From Pyrenula massariospora (lineage: Eukaryota; Ascomycota; Eurotiomycetes; Pyrenulales; Pyrenulaceae): a stretch of 64,000 nucleotides of DNA. Made by a program: the position numbers and the translations under genes. Numbering within the stretch: position 1 is the stretch's first letter; the number at the start of each line of letters is the position of its first letter. This document shows positions 41,991-54,978 of the stretch, in pieces. The notes beneath the pieces were generated by a model that saw only the letters and a list, made by a program, of their open reading frames with translations, ran no database searches and was not told the origin of the DNA. Where the stretch lies: the NCBI GenBank assembly GCA_021030905.1, contig JAGFMI010000001.1, positions 2,709,230 to 2,773,229 on the forward strand, in the 5' to 3' direction.

Positions 41991-43960
41991 CTACTCCAGC
42001 CAAGGTGGCGGAGGCGCAACCATATCCTCCGCCCTCAAGCCCGCAGGAGGACCGTCATCTTCAGAGTCCACGGACTCACCCGCCGACTCTGAGGATTCAT
42101 CCTCGAATCTTAGCGGTTCATAGTCCTCGTCCATCATTTCAAGTACCTCGGAGTCTGGGCTAGTAACTTCTCCTATTATTCCCAGCCTTCCCCCCCTCGA
42201 TGATCCCTTCTCCCTCGCTGGTTTTGCCCCAGACTTCTCATCATACGCCGAGTCGTTGATATGCCAAGTCCACCTCAGATCTACTCCTGCTTTCCCGGCG
42301 TCGTTTTCGATACGCGTTAATATACATTCTTCGTACCAGTTCTCTCTAAGATCAAGCTCGATTCGTTTCAGCATTGGAAGTTTTCCCGAGGCCACATCAG
42401 TAATAAGGTCCGACAAATGTGAAAATGGCTCCGTGAAAGATTTCTGCGCTTTTGGGACCATTGGATCATAAGTGAGATAGAGGTTTTGAAGGCTCGCTGG
42501 GAGGCGATCGGAAAGCTGGCCTTGCGGGCTGGTCGAGACGCCAAGAAAATCTGTTATGTGGAATGATGCAGTGTGAAGGTTTGTAAAAGATGTTAGGTCG
42601 ACTATCTCGAGGATCCTTTGAAGCTCCAACGTGGCACCTATGTCAATGTTCAGCCCGAGAAATGTGAGAAAGGAGGACAAAACGCACGATCTAGAAAGTC
42701 GTTATCTCTCGCATCTAAATCGTCCAACCACGTTTCTAACTGGTCACAGATATCATCAAACGGATATCGCTGAATACTGGCGATCTTGATCTCCTCCAAA
42801 TTTGCTTTCTGCGGGTGAAGGGCCTCGACGATCCTTGCAGGACTAAGGTAATACGGAACGTTCATGTTGCTTTGCGTGAGCTCAGATAAGGAGAAATAAT
42901 CGGGAGTCCTAAAGTCAAAGCATTTAAGACTCTTGCAAGTTTTCGCAAGTTCACAGATAACGTTTACGTGTAGGAGCGCGCCGGAAAATTCGATATCCTC
43001 TACCGTGCTTAGAGAAGGTCCGAGCTCGAGTTTTTGTATCTCGCTATCCTCACAACAGCACCTGTAGAATTTGATTTGTTTTAGCTCGGGCATATGGAAT
43101 ATGCTCTTCATAGTAGCTAATCTCCAGAATAGGACCGGTGGCCAGGCGGCCTTGACGCTTCCAGGCATCATGTACGGGTCGTGGATGCTCAATTCTTCTA
43201 GGTGACGGAAACTAGCTGGTAAACCATTTGACTCCAACGGACCGTCTTCAAGAAGACCGAGACTTTGAAGATCAAAGGTCCCACGTAGGAATCTCAGGCG
43301 AAAAAAGCCCTCGAATTCAGGTCCTTCGTCACTGCTGTCGCCCGCCAGAACGTCCCCTTCTTCCGGAAGATCGATCCGGAGGCTGCGAAGGTTGGATAGT
43401 AGAAAAAGTAGCAACGTAGCTTCTTCTTGAACGTGTGGAAGCTCGTCATCTCTGTATGACAGTTTGTCAAAGTCTTGCGTAGGTATTATGAAAGAGGGTG
43501 TGTCGTTGATGGAAAATCCTCCGCCCACTTCGGCTTTAATGCCAAGCATCGCGAGCGCCTTTCGCGCATGCTCATTAGACCTTGTGACTAGGTCAGTGCT
43601 AGACACAGATTCCGTCGGCGCTGGATCTCGTTCTGGATGGCCATGCACTCTATCTTTGGCATAGCCTTCGGATTCAAATTCAAAGCTAATCTGGCGGACT
43701 AGAGGGCGGAGCTGCACTGACGCCAAGACTGTCCTCAAGAAGAGTGGGAGATTCCAAGTTTCCAGGATGGCGGTGCGGTAAAGATGCTTCAACACGATAG
43801 TATGAATATTGCGAGATACTAGGGACAAGCTAAGGAGCGGCTCATTTGCAGAGAAATACCCATTCCCGTCGCGATTCTCGTAAGCTTTCTGTCGCTCGGA
43901 ATGGATAATGTTGATAATGCGGTCAAGAAGCTCCGTTGGAAGCGACGATAGCTTCGCCAT
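41991..43960 (-). CDS. F-box/LRR-type protein
   Basis: Exon 1 is 43960-42688 and exon 2 is 42637-41991, joined over a 50-nt intron (GTGCGT donor, CTGAAC branch, CATAG acceptor, phase 1), 639 aa. The F-box is at residues 4-55: LSSLPTELLDRIINII, then a longer-than-usual linker, LLSLSLVSRNIHTIVLKHLY. The rest has irregular leucine-rich segments (LRSLRIDLPEEG, LRHLEELSIHDPYMM, MPELKQIKFYRCC, LKCFDFRTPDYFSL) typical of fungal F-box/LRR proteins. The C-terminus is acidic and Ser-rich. Probable role: substrate receptor of an SCF ubiquitin ligase. It differs from the three small F-box genes elsewhere in the window. A fragment similar to its DIEFSG segment lies at the left edge of the window. Confidence 0.88.
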
Positions 43961-44706
43961 GCTGTAATTGATCAGCCCTGAAGTCTTTCAGAGCATAACA
44001 GGTATTTTATCATAGACTGTTGAGCTCTAGTGTCTGACGCCAGGTTCAAAGGTAAGCTGTAGACGGTCGATCGTGGGGTGTAGCATAGCGGAGCATCTCT
44101 GTCATATTCTGTTCGCGATCTCTTTCAAACACGGCTGGTTTTCATATCGCCAAGGACACATTTCCGCCAAAATTGATTTCGATTGACAATACTAGCCTCG
44201 GGGCTGGAAGTTGGGCGATTAGGGGCCGGTTGGGTGCAACACGAGGGGATTGTCACTTAGCCGCCAAAGCTCACTAAAGGAGAAGCACTCTAACCATATT
44301 AGGAGAGCTGGCGCCATCACCGTCCAACATCAATCCCAGGTAGGCGGGCTAAATTTCCCTTTAGAACACAGTACCAGTCAAGTTGGGAAAGTCTTAAGCC
44401 TGATGTAGCAGCTTTGCACGTCCACCGTCCGCCGGCAAGTGTTTATGCACTGTGGACCCAAGTTGGCTCGGCCAATCATGGGTTTAAGGCAGAGACGTGA
44501 GGCACTAGTCTAAACCAGAATGGGTCTCCATGACGCCAGGTGTATTGAAAGTCCGCTTTTGCTGTTTGCCTGTCATCGACGTGCAAGAATGATTTCAGCT
44601 AATGTTTCCCCAGTGCCCTCCGAGATATGGTTACATGAAAAGGTGCCGTGCCGTACCTCCAGCACCTAGGATATAAATGATTGGAAATAGTCTATCTATT
44701 TTTGTT
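43961..44706. other. intergenic, no supported gene
   Basis: No frame with motif or splice support. It separates the F-box/LRR promoter from the tyrosinase 3' end; both genes are read leftwards. Confidence 0.5.
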
Positions 44707-45928
44707 TCACGCATAGATATAACAGTAGGGACCTCCGATAGAACTCATCCCATCTCTAATCTTCATTGCCGGCGCATTAACCCCCAGATCAATAAGATCG
44801 TCCAATGTCGCGTTTCTGCTCGGAGGCGTATTCAGAATTGTAATGGTTTGCGATATTGTATACGTCCGTTTCTCTGGATCTTGATTTTGCCACGTCCACC
44901 ACGTCCGGTCAATCATCGCATGGTGAAGGAAGAACCATGGATCGCCGGGTGAGGTGTATAGATCTCCCCCGGGATCGCCGCCGATAGTGAAATGACCTCC
45001 GGCATGTGCGCCAAGGAATTCATTCTGGAAAACCCCGCCTTGAAGGAGGAAGCCAAACCAGTATATGTCGTTGTTTCGGGTGATGAGGCTGGAGACTTGG
45101 TCGTCGTCGGTATAGCGGGAGGAGACGTAAGAGGATATGTCGCGGCGGAGGCAGCGAGGGTTGTAGCCGAAACCAGTCACATTGTCTGGGTTCGGAGTGA
45201 TGTATTTTAGAGACGGGATAACGGGACCAAGATGGACAGTAAAGTTTTTGAATGGACCGCTGGTAACACAGCCGCCGCCTTGAGCGGTGGGGAGGAAGAA
45301 GCTCGGTTGGATATTGCTAGGGATGCCAACGTGGTCGTGACGAACGTATGAGCCATCGCCGCTCATGCTGGTGTTGCTTCCGTCGAGAGACGGGGATGAC
45401 TTGGGGTCGTTGGCCCATTTGGCCCAGTTGTGGTACTCCATCGTGTCAGGAGAGACTCTTTGACAGTAGCCGACGTTTACTTACAGGCTGGTAGCCATCA
45501 TAGCCGCATTCTTCTCTCAGGGCTTTTTCATACGTCCATACAAAGTATCTGTGCCACGACAGAAAACTGCCCGTGGCATGAATGCTCAATGTTTGGTTCA
45601 TGTGTGTGGCCACAAAGTCATCGTATCGGCTTCGCGCTCCAGGTACCTGGCTTTTTGGAGTTTTCGACGGCTTTGACGCAAGACACAACACTGCATTGAT
45701 ATAATTTGTTCGCTGCTGAGACGTGAAGGTTCCCCATTCTTGCCGTACCGCGGTGTTCTCAAGTTTACAAGAGTTAGACGGATAACCTTTCTGTCGAGCA
45801 TTGGCCTCGAGCTTGACGAGGGCTTTCGCTGCTAAGACATCATTCTGTTGAAAGTATTTCGGATAGACAGCTCCATCGACAAGACAAAATGCAACTGGAA
45901 GTAATAGAACGATGCATAAGAAGCGCAT
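44707..45928 (-). CDS. secreted tyrosinase (type-3 copper oxidase)
   Basis: Exon 1 is 45928-45485 and exon 2 is 45435-44707, 49-nt intron (GTAAGT donor, phase 0), 390 aa. The frame is open further upstream but the first ATG is at 45928 and gives a signal peptide (MRFLCIVLLLPVAFCLVDGA). The CuA site is YDDFVATHMNQ...IHATGSFLSWHRYFVW, with H109, H117 and H126. The CuB site is GAHAGGHFTIGG (H292, H296) and GDPWFFLHHAMIDRTWW (H319). The copper ligands are thus complete. The protein is shorter than the melanin-type tyrosinases and lacks a long C-terminal cap, ending in SSIGGPYCYIYA, as in the small secreted fungal tyrosinase-like proteins. Expected reaction: oxidation of phenols to o-quinones, extracellularly or at the cell wall. 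Confidence 0.93.
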
Positions 45929-48705
45929 GGCGATGCAATAGATAGAAATCAAATCACTAATGAACGCAACAATATAGGAAATTCAGTTTCTGCCCAGCTA
46001 AGCTGACTTTCAAGACAGGAAGAACATGTCTGCGAAGCAGGAGTCAAAGATAATCTAGGAGACCGGTCTATACTTACGCCGTACAGGATAGATAGTTGAT
46101 GTCAACTACCGAGCGTTTTCGTGGCTGCGCCACGCCGCAGATTCTGGAAGAGATCAAACTCGAAATTAGGACCTGATCCCATGGCATGAGACGGATGGGG
46201 CTGAGGATCAGCGAGTAGATAGAGCTCAGACAGATATGTGGAGCCTAAAATACCTAGGAGTGGTGTTGACCCACATGATCAGCGGTGGAGACAGCCTTAC
46301 CGGGTCATACTCTAGAGGTATAACAGCCAATGCCGAGTTCCTTCTCTTTTTCAGCTTCAAGGGAAACCTCAAAGCCTACTCGATGCCAGGAAATCCTTCC
46401 CTGTATATGCGGTGTAGATCAAATCCTTCTGGAAGTGTGCTACTCAAGAAGGAGTTAGAGTTAGTTGCACCGAGTCTTTCCGTACCACGGGACTGGGAAG
46501 GACATCCTTCAGCCAGCAGATACTCGTAGGTCGACAGTCAAAAGGCACGGGGTCACAAAGTCACGGCCGCATGAACGGTTCATAACCTCCTTTCAGCCGA
46601 CGGTAATAGTCTCATACCTAGAAATGAGTATAATCACTTTGCAGCTCTTTCAAATCAAACCTTGCTATCCAAAGACTTTCAAGCATGATCTGTGACAGGG
46701 CGATGAGATTATAGGAGCTAGGCAGGGTTGCCAGGTCATTTCTCGAAGATATTGCAGGCCTATGGTAATTTCCTGGTCCCATCCAGAAAATGTGGGGAAT
46801 GAAACCCGGCGCGGAGACCAAAGAGGTAGAGTTTCTCGATCAAGGCCATTACGCGAGGATGGCAGAGAATAGGCGCTGCGACTGGCAAAGCTTGCATTGA
46901 GGATTGAGGGGAAAGGTCCCCATGCTGCAGGCTCTGCCAACCACAAGCCAAGCGCACCGGCTGGCGTGGTTTGCTTGCCGGGAAGCTGAAAGATCGAGCA
47001 AGTGATCAGAAAAGTTTTGATCGCGATAAAGGGCGTATTTAAACAATTTCACGACACATGTTGATGTACAACTGACGCCACATTGTGTTGCGGCCTGTCT
47101 CATGCTCGTGGGTGATGCAAGTTGTCTCTGGGAGTGGCTGAAAGACAGACCACGCGTGGCTAGTTCAGTTCAATATCTGTCGTGTAACAGGGTGACGCAT
47201 TGTACATTGGCCTGCTGTCCAAGCGGTCAGGTTCCGTAGCAGCACACGTGTAACTGGCTTGCATCGCTGGGGTGAGACAGGGATCCCTACGGTCCCTTTC
47301 TCGAATGGAGAGACGTCACACGGCTCGGGAATTTGGGGGCAAGGTTTTCGGATTGGTATGAGAATAGAGTTGTGCAGCCCGTGTCGTTGATAGATGAGCT
47401 TGATGTTGAGTGAAAGCAAAGGGCAGGGCAAACGGAAGTCAGCATAGTGGGGTTGGCGGCCCGCGGGGATGGGCGGAACGGGGCTGAGCCGCGACACGCT
47501 CAACTCACCTCAACTGACCTCTTCAACAACCAGCATCCGAATTGCAACATGGCCTGCGCTAGCCCTGCGTTAGGAATCCCGTTTCTCTCTTGGCCACTGT
47601 ATGAGCCGCCCATGCGTTGAACCTTCTTCAGATGTGTGCCAGACTTTCAAGGAAACCCCTCGACGACCTGGATCATTTGACGGCCTTTACAAGGACAGAC
47701 GGCTCGCAGAATTCCTACACGGGATCTGATAGTCTTTGCTTGCGATTTGTCTCAAACAAAAGATGTCGTGGGTGAAGATTCGACACCACGAGAATTTGAA
47801 TAGCGATTCTTCGCTCACAAAACGCCTGGGCACGTTGACGATCTTCGCCGCGCATGCCTTACCAATTCTGCTTTCCCGATGACGATCCGACCTAGTCGCG
47901 ATAAATTAGAGCGCCACGAAACCTGGTTGGATCGACGAAACCATGTTCGTGCCACCTTTCACTCAACGGAAACTAAGTGCAGATGAGATTGGCCAGTTGA
48001 CGTTTAAACAATATGAGGATCCAATGGCGTTCGCAAAACCGACAAGCATGGCACAGAGTGTGGAGACTATTGTCACTTCGTAGTCCGCCGCACAATTCTC
48101 GCACATGCATGGCCTACGCCGGATGTCAGGCACGGATGTGAACTGCGGGAGGCCTATTCTCTTGATCCAGTAGCATGCTCATGCTCTTGGTAGTATGACA
48201 GCTCAATCGCTAGTTTGATCGAACCAGTTACAAAGTCCTCTTGAATGTCGTCGCAGTCAAGTCGCACCACTTGCAAAGGGGAGAGATGCGCAAATATGAT
48301 TCCAATCTTGACCGGGCCGGAAATTCAACAAATCCAGTACTCCACTCGCTAGAGGGCCGTTTTCTAGAACTTGTCCAGACTGGAGAACCTTGGAAGGCAG
48401 TTTTCCGTTAGCCAGTAGAATTTCCCTTTTAAATAGCGTTAACGGTTCACACCCTGGCCCAAGTCACGTTGCAGAATGTCAAACTCAGAGATCATCCTTG
48501 GCATTTCTTCATACTAAATTTCTTGCGAATTCAAATGTATGGAAACTCGCAGCTTATATGAGCTGCTCCCAACCTCGACCTTTCATGCTCCCCATGGTTG
48601 GTGGATTGTAGTTGGAATTGGGTAGCGATAGCTTTCCAATGCAACATTCTTAAGTCGGCGTCATTCGCACGTCTAACGTATCAAAGGTCAGCGACCAACG
48701 ATACA
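45929..48705. other. 2.8-kb gene-free stretch
   Basis: Only short frames without motifs on either strand. The left end holds the tyrosinase promoter, the right end that of the rhodopsin-like gene. I see no transposon ends or simple repeats of note. A heavily decayed element cannot be excluded by eye. Confidence 0.5.
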
Positions 48706-50242
48706 ATGGCGCGTCTGGTTGTGAGGCAAGGCACGGTGGCTGGTCCACCACCCAACTTCCCTCCTTCGTATTACCAAGAAACGAACAATCTTGGTGTCGT
48801 TGGCATTCCGGCTATATTTACAGGAGTGGCTTTGATGACCGTCTTGTTCCGTTTATATGTCCGAGGACGGGTATTGAAAGCAGTTGGCAGCGATGACTAC
48901 GGTTCGTTTGAATGGAAAATATGCAAATCAACGGCTAACAGAGTATTGAAATAGTCATTTTGCTGGCAATGGTAGGTCACCGACTCCTATGATCTGCAGA
49001 TTGATACTCATTCAAGGGATAGAGCGCCTCGATTGTCGTTCTACTCACCCAGAGCTTTTGCATCAAGTATGGCCTGGGACATCATGCGCCAGCTATCACT
49101 GTGAACGAACTTGAACCTTTATTCAAGTGGAGATTCGTCGAGGGTATCTTCAACGTCACTGGGGTCAGCGCGGTCAAGATATCGGTGGGCTTGGCGCTCT
49201 TGCGACTCTTCCAGCGGAAAATCCACCGACGCTTCCTGTGGGGGATGATCATCTTTCTCGTCATATTTACCATCTCATCTATCGGTACCATCGTGTTCCA
49301 ATGCATCCCGGTCAACGCTACATGGGATTTCGAATTGAGAATGCGGCCCGGCACTAAGTGTTACTCGACTGTGATTTTTCGGAACATTGGCGTCTTCAAC
49401 AGTTGCAAGTGTTCCCGAAATGATCTATTCGCTTCGCTGACTGCTACAGCTGTCAACATTGCGACCGATTTCCTATTTGCTTTCATGCCCGCGCCATTGA
49501 TCTGGCAGCTTCAGATGAATATTCGAACCAAGATTGCCTTGATATGTGTCCTGGGACTTGGATTGTTGTATGTTCCTGCTGGATTTCCTCGTCCTTGCCG
49601 AGCTTATATTTCAAGTGCGTCCGCTGCGTCCATCGTCAAATGCGTTTATCAGTACAACTTCTTCAAAACTGTCGACTGGTCATTGTAAGTTTCTGCAAGA
49701 AGTAATACCCTTTTATTAAATCCCTTCACCATATTGCCTTGCACGTACTGAAGAGTCCATTGTATAGTCACGATACGTTCATGGTATTCAGCATTATCGA
49801 ATTGAATGTCGGGATAATCGCAGCCTCTCTTCCCACCCTCAAGGCAATGCCTTTCTTCCATTGGCTCCTCAAGACCGCCCGAGCCATGACAAGCGGCTCC
49901 GGATCTCAGCCACGGCGACCATACAATGGCTCATCGTCGGGCTATCTAAAGCACACTGATCGGTCGGGAAGTCAAGCAGGCTCGTACATCCTTGAACCGA
50001 TGCCCAATCGCGCTGGCCCGCGTAGCAAAACGAAGGATTTCTATAATGTCCACGTCACAAGTGGAAGTTTAACCCTCGACGAAGAGGCGGATTATAACAG
50101 GTACTGGGAGAATTCGTTGCCAAAGTCAAGCGATGACGGTATACTACCCCGACAGGGACAGGTACCACCGCCAGAGATGGGTATTATGAGAACAACGGAA
50201 GTTAGGATCTCGAACGCTGAGCGATACAGCAATCGTATCTAA
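48706..50242 (+). CDS. Pth11-like rhodopsin-domain membrane protein
   Basis: Six exons: 48706-48901, 48955-48971 (17 nt), 49023-49401, 49450-49567, 49616-49684 and 49768-50242, 417 aa; all phases fit. Two introns (48 nt each) are multiples of three and stay open, but splicing restores the family consensus IGVFN-TVNIATDFLFAFMP and GLGLFASAASIVKCVY. Family hallmarks also include DDYVILLAM after TM2, YGLGHHAP, VTGVSAVKISVGLALLRLF and SIIELNVGIIAASLPTLK. Seven transmembrane helices are expected, then a 120-residue cytosolic tail rich in Ser/Arg. Related Pth11-type proteins act as surface receptors or sensors in fungi; the ligand here is unknown. The microexon of 17 nt is unusual but common in this family. 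Confidence 0.9.
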
Positions 50243-51010
50243 AAGTCAGTGACTTTACGACAACGTGTACCATCAGCTCACGAAATACAGTCCATAGATC
50301 ACCAACGCACGCGCTGGGTTTGATTTCGACGCCTTTTTCGGAGCTGAGCCAGTCGGTCGGCGCTTGGAGTTTTCCAATTGTACAATAAGAAATACTAGAG
50401 ATCCTCACGGATACAGCAATGATGATGATGATGATTCACCACGGTCGGGGGTTGGCTGTGCTTTGTGATCCTGCAGGCCATTTCGGCCCCGGAACAGGCA
50501 TAAGGCGCGATGTTAGAACTCAATCGAGCGATCATTGATATTCATTTTCAGCGTCGGCTTGAGAGTTCTAAAGCAGCTTCAGCAGAAATACATAATTTCA
50601 TTGCTCTCAAAATAAGTGAATGCATGCATCATGGTCGATGGGGGTGTGACTTTGCCTGGTGGTCTAACAATGGGGGACATCACTTAGTACTTTGCGCCGC
50701 ACCGCGCCTGGTCGCGTTTTTGCGGCTGCCTGATGCCAAGCGTCCGGGGATATGATTTTCCCCACGCTCGGACCCGAAATCACGGAGGTTCGGAGCTGAG
50801 GCAGAACCGAAGCTCCGTGGGTGGAACTCCAGCGGGTGAGAAGACCCCCAGCGGAGACCATCAAGGGTCTTGCGCGTTGGTTCATGACATGATTTTCTCT
50901 GCAGGTACCAGGCTGACGCGATTTCCGCTGCTTCTACATCACACATACTCCACTCAAACCATGAGACTGCGTTCTCTTCTAGGTAGCTCTTAATCAGTTT
51001 TGCTCGTTAC
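50243..51010. other. intergenic; GAT microsatellite
   Basis: Contains a short GATGATGATGAT run near 50416-50431 and no supported gene. The right end is the promoter of the Zn2Cys6 regulator. Confidence 0.5.
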
Positions 51011-53339
51011 ATGTCGAATATGGCAGGGCTTGTGGCTTCAGATAATATGCACGAGTATGGCTTCGCGGATGGAGAATTTCAATTAACGGCGGGGTCTCGA
51101 GCTAGAGGTCCACGACAGCAGCGAGCTTGTGAGACATGCCGTCACCTCAAAGTAAAGTGCATCTTCGACGATAGCCATCCAGATGGGCCTTGTATCAAAT
51201 GTGCTAAGCTCCGACAACCATGTACCATCCGTCCATATTACAGAAAGAAGCGCGCCAAGAAGGCGGACACGAGAGTAGCTGATCTTGAAAAGAAAATGGA
51301 AGCTCTGGTCGCGTCCTTGGAGGCGCAAAGGAAAGGCCCTCCGCCGCTCACGGAGCCGGGGAATCCCTTGCATGGCAAATTGGCGACTAAAGAAACTCCA
51401 ACTTCATCTCATGAGACAGCAGCTCCCTCACTCTCGGCCGATCACTCAGAACACTCTACCAACTCCATATCAGCGGACGACCCAGGTACTCCACCGACCG
51501 AGTACGAGTTGGAGTCGGTAAAGAAGAAAAGCTTTGTTCACTATACCTTGCCGGACTTCTCTGACTATGTAGATGTCATTGACCGACAGTTGCTTAGCTT
51601 AGAATTGGCCTACGAGATGTTTGATCAATATGTCGACAGGTCCCAATATCTTCCCCTCGTTGTGTTCCCACCAGGCACAAAGGCAGAGCATATTAGACGA
51701 CAGAAACCTCTCCTATTCCTCAGCATCCTTGCTGTGTCTAACAACGCGACAATTAAATTGTCTAAGACCTTGGGAAGGGAGCTCAACAAACTCATTGCCA
51801 TGCAATCCATCGTGGAAGGGAAAGCTAGTCTCGAGCTCCTTCAAGCGATTCTCATCAATATCGGCTATATTCCCCCTCCCGGTTTAAGGGAAGGGAAGAA
51901 CTACACATATCTTGTCGGCCTCGCTACCGCAATGGCCGAGGATCTCGAACTTGGGAAGAGGACTGAATCTGCGTACATCTTTCAAGACGCAAAGAGGCAT
52001 TTTGACGATATTTGCGAGTTGCCACCCCCAAAGGCTAGCGAAATCGAGCTACGGCGGACATGGCTGGCGGTGTACTACGTCTCATCAACAACTTCTACTC
52101 TTTCACGGCGGTCACTGGGACTTCGATGGAATCTCCATACAGATGATTGCGTCAAATTCCTGGAAAACTGTCCTGAAGCTCTACCGTCGGATAGATTTTT
52201 CTGCTATCTTCTTCGTTGCCAGCGCATTGTTGAAGATGCACAGTTTCAGCTCGGTCTTGACGGAATACAGGACCTAGCTTCCTTTTCAGATGCCAAGACT
52301 TCATATCAGTTGCGGGGGTTCGATACTCGGATTGCTGAATGGCACTCTGACTCATCATCCTTCCCACAAAAAGGTAAACCCCTTATTGGGCATGCAGAAC
52401 GTCCTCCTAATTCAAGCTCTAGATGTTGCCGATCTACTCCGAGCCGTTACTGGTATATACGTTCACGATATCTCACTCAATCAAAGTGAGGGTGGGGCAA
52501 GTTGGAAATGCCCAATGGCGAGAGCGCTGGATGATCCTGGAGAACCGCAACCAATTTCCTCAACACACTCGTGGTCCATACTCTCCTGTCTTCAATACGC
52601 TCATCAAGCATTTGAATGTATATTCGCCTTGCCGATGGAAACGCTAAAGGCTCTTCCCACCCTTATACAGGTTCGAATGTTTTTCGCCGGCATCGTTCTA
52701 GTCCGATTTGAGACCCTACTCGACACAGCGAAAGATCTGCCTCTTACTCTAGACGACCTCAAAGTCACATACTACTTGTCCCGATTCCAGGTAAGCCCAA
52801 GCATCCCAATGAAAGAATGTCTCGCGCTGCGAATGCTGATCCCACCACCATACAGCTCCTCCTCAAAGAAGCCTGCTCTTCCGACGGCGGCCGCACCCTC
52901 AACCTCACCTACCTAATCGTCACCCGAATCAACCAATGGCACCACGTAGTTTCAAAATACCGAGCCGGCGGCTCCAAATCCGATGTCCCCCTCTGCTCAG
53001 ATGTAATCCCTCCCCCTTCCATACTATACCAAACTCACCACTAACAACCTCCCCTCCCAGCCCACCACCAACGACTCTGCTCTCCCCGAAAACTTCTGCC
53101 CCGTCACCAACCCCGCCGCCGCCGCAAACAGCACCACCACCTCCACCCAATACACCAACGCCGACGGCCTCGCCGCGCCGATGCTGCCCGAGACCCCGCC
53201 CCCGACCTTCGACCTGGACATGATGGATTTCGGCATCGACCCGGCGAACCCGGCCGGCGGGTTTGACTGGATGATGGAGGGCATGGGGATGGGGATGGGG
53301 TGGATGACGAGCGGGTTTAATTTTAACACAGCGCCTTAA
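51011..53339 (+). CDS. Zn2Cys6 fungal transcription factor
   Basis: Exons 51011-52373, 52417-52790, 52856-53002 and 53061-53339, introns 43-65 nt, phases consistent, 720 aa. The binuclear zinc cluster is near the N-terminus: C40, C43, C50, C61, C64 and C71 (CETCRHLKVKC and CIKCAKLRQPC), spacing C2C6C10C2C6C. A basic linker (RKKRAKKADTR) and a short coiled coil (ADLEKKMEALVASLEAQ) for dimerisation follow. The middle region has helices of a fungal regulatory domain (ELGKRTESAY, ELPPPKASEIELRRTWLAVY). The C-terminal exon is Thr/Pro/Met-rich with DLDMMDFGIDP and repeated GMGM, a plausible activation domain. It lies 0.8 kb downstream of the rhodopsin-like gene and could control the neighbouring tyrosinase or MFS gene. 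The 43-nt first intron is the least certain junction. Confidence 0.9.
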
Positions 53340-54978
53340 TACGGTCTAGGGTGGGTTTTTTGCTAAAGCTGGGCTTATTGGGATGCATTGTATAGCATTG
53401 CGCTGGATGGCGTTCTGTGGGTCGGCGGCGTGACCCCACCTACCTTATGTAGGTAGGTAGGTAGGTAGGTGGACGGGCCATGCCATTCATGCAGGGTTGT
53501 CTGCCAACGCGGATGCAAACGGGCTTGAATGTCATTATAGGCTGTTAAGGCGGGTTTTGGCATCATTTTTGGCGGAGGACCGCTTTCTGCTTGCTATCGA
53601 GATTCTCTCCTCTTCTCCTCTGGATGCATAGCATTATCTAAATACCAGATATTGTTCTATTATTTCTCCTCGTTTGCGTCTGAGCTGCGACCCCCCCGAA
53701 CGTCACGCCATGCTAGTCTCCCTCAAACTCACCGTCACGACTCAACACGAAGCGTGACTTCGTCCCCAAGCCGCGCGATCATGTCTTGGCATGATGTTCC
53801 ACTCTTGGCAATCGCGTGCAAGTCAGCACACCACAGCACACACATGTGCAGACCTACCCAAAGCATGACTTTTCAAATAGCGTCCTGCCAACATGATTTG
53901 TTCACTCTTTCTTCTTTTTCCGTTCATCACTCAACCTTACCTCACACCATCCTTCCATCCACCTACCGCCTTCCTACAGCGCAACCTGACCAAGAAGAAA
54001 GTTCCCACGCTATTCGGACATCCCCGCCGTGGCCAATCCTCTTATCCTTTTCGCTCACCTCTGAAAAAAAAAAATTCACGACATACCAAAACCCGCCTGC
54101 TCGCCCGGCTCAACGATGCTCACTATCCCCTTCCTCCCACCGCCCCACCACCCCCCAAGCAGCCCTCACACTCCCCCTCCCCGCTACGAATTGCCCCACT
54201 CCACACCCCAACAGCCCCTTGCGATGTCCCCACTCCCTACCATAATCCCTTTACAGGCCCCTCTACTCTCCATCCCACACCCCAGCACCTCAACGACGGC
54301 CGTCCTCATATCCGGTCCGGTGGGATTGCAAAAGCCGCCCCGCTCTTCGTTCCGGCGTTAGTGGGAGAGAGAGAGGTGGGGATGGTGAAGGAGTGTGAGG
54401 GTGAGAGGAAGATGAGATTGAGGAGCGGGTTGTGGGTTGCGTGTGGGCGGTGTAGTGGGAGAAGTAGGAGGGCAAACGGAGGAGAGCGGGGAGGAGATGG
54501 TGCAGGCGGGGAGAATGGGGTGGAAGATGGAGCGAGGGGGGTTGTGAAATTTCGTTGGAGGAGGGTTGAGGACGGTGTTCGGCAGGCCAGGGGCAAGGTG
54601 GTTCTGGGGAGGCAGGAAGATGGAGTTAGGGAGATGAAGATTTAGGTTGGTGGTGGGTTCCGCGATGGGGGTTGGATGTAGGGTGAGGGAGAGTTTCCTA
54701 TGTGGTTTGGACCGGCAGTGCTGCTGGAGGAGGGAGAGGTCGTGCCAATGGTGTGCCAGGCCAAGTTAGCCGTATAATAGGAGAAGCTCGCTACGAAGAT
54801 GATCGGTGAGAGGGTGATCGAGACTACGGAGGGATATCGATGGATGGACAGATGGATCATACCGTCTCTTTTCAAGAGAGGAGCTTCGATTCTTCGAGGT
54901 TCATTGTTATGCTCTTCCTGTCCTGACTATCTCTTATTTCGATTCCTCATCGTGTTGCCCTTACCTCGCCATGCGAGT
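53340..54978. other. intergenic with GTAG repeat and composition flip
   Basis: A GTAG microsatellite occupies about 53449-53471. From about 53680 to 54300 the plus strand is C-rich and from 54310 to 54740 G-rich. The open frames here (for example 53893-54645 on plus) are Pro/Thr/Ser-rich then Gly/Arg-rich and follow the composition. No supported gene. Confidence 0.55.
53449..53471. repeat. GTAG microsatellite
   Basis: About five head-to-tail GTAG units following TATGTAG. The unit is related to the ACCTAGGTA repeat at 15110-15134. Confidence 0.8.

Noticed and set aside
39378-53339. A classical secondary-metabolite cluster
   Set aside because: No polyketide synthase, NRPS, terpene cyclase or other backbone enzyme is visible anywhere in the window.
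53652-54645. Two overlapping plus ORFs of 197 and 250 codons
   Set aside because: Sequence is Pro/Ser/Thr-rich then Gly/Arg-rich, matching the C-to-G flip; no start context or domain.
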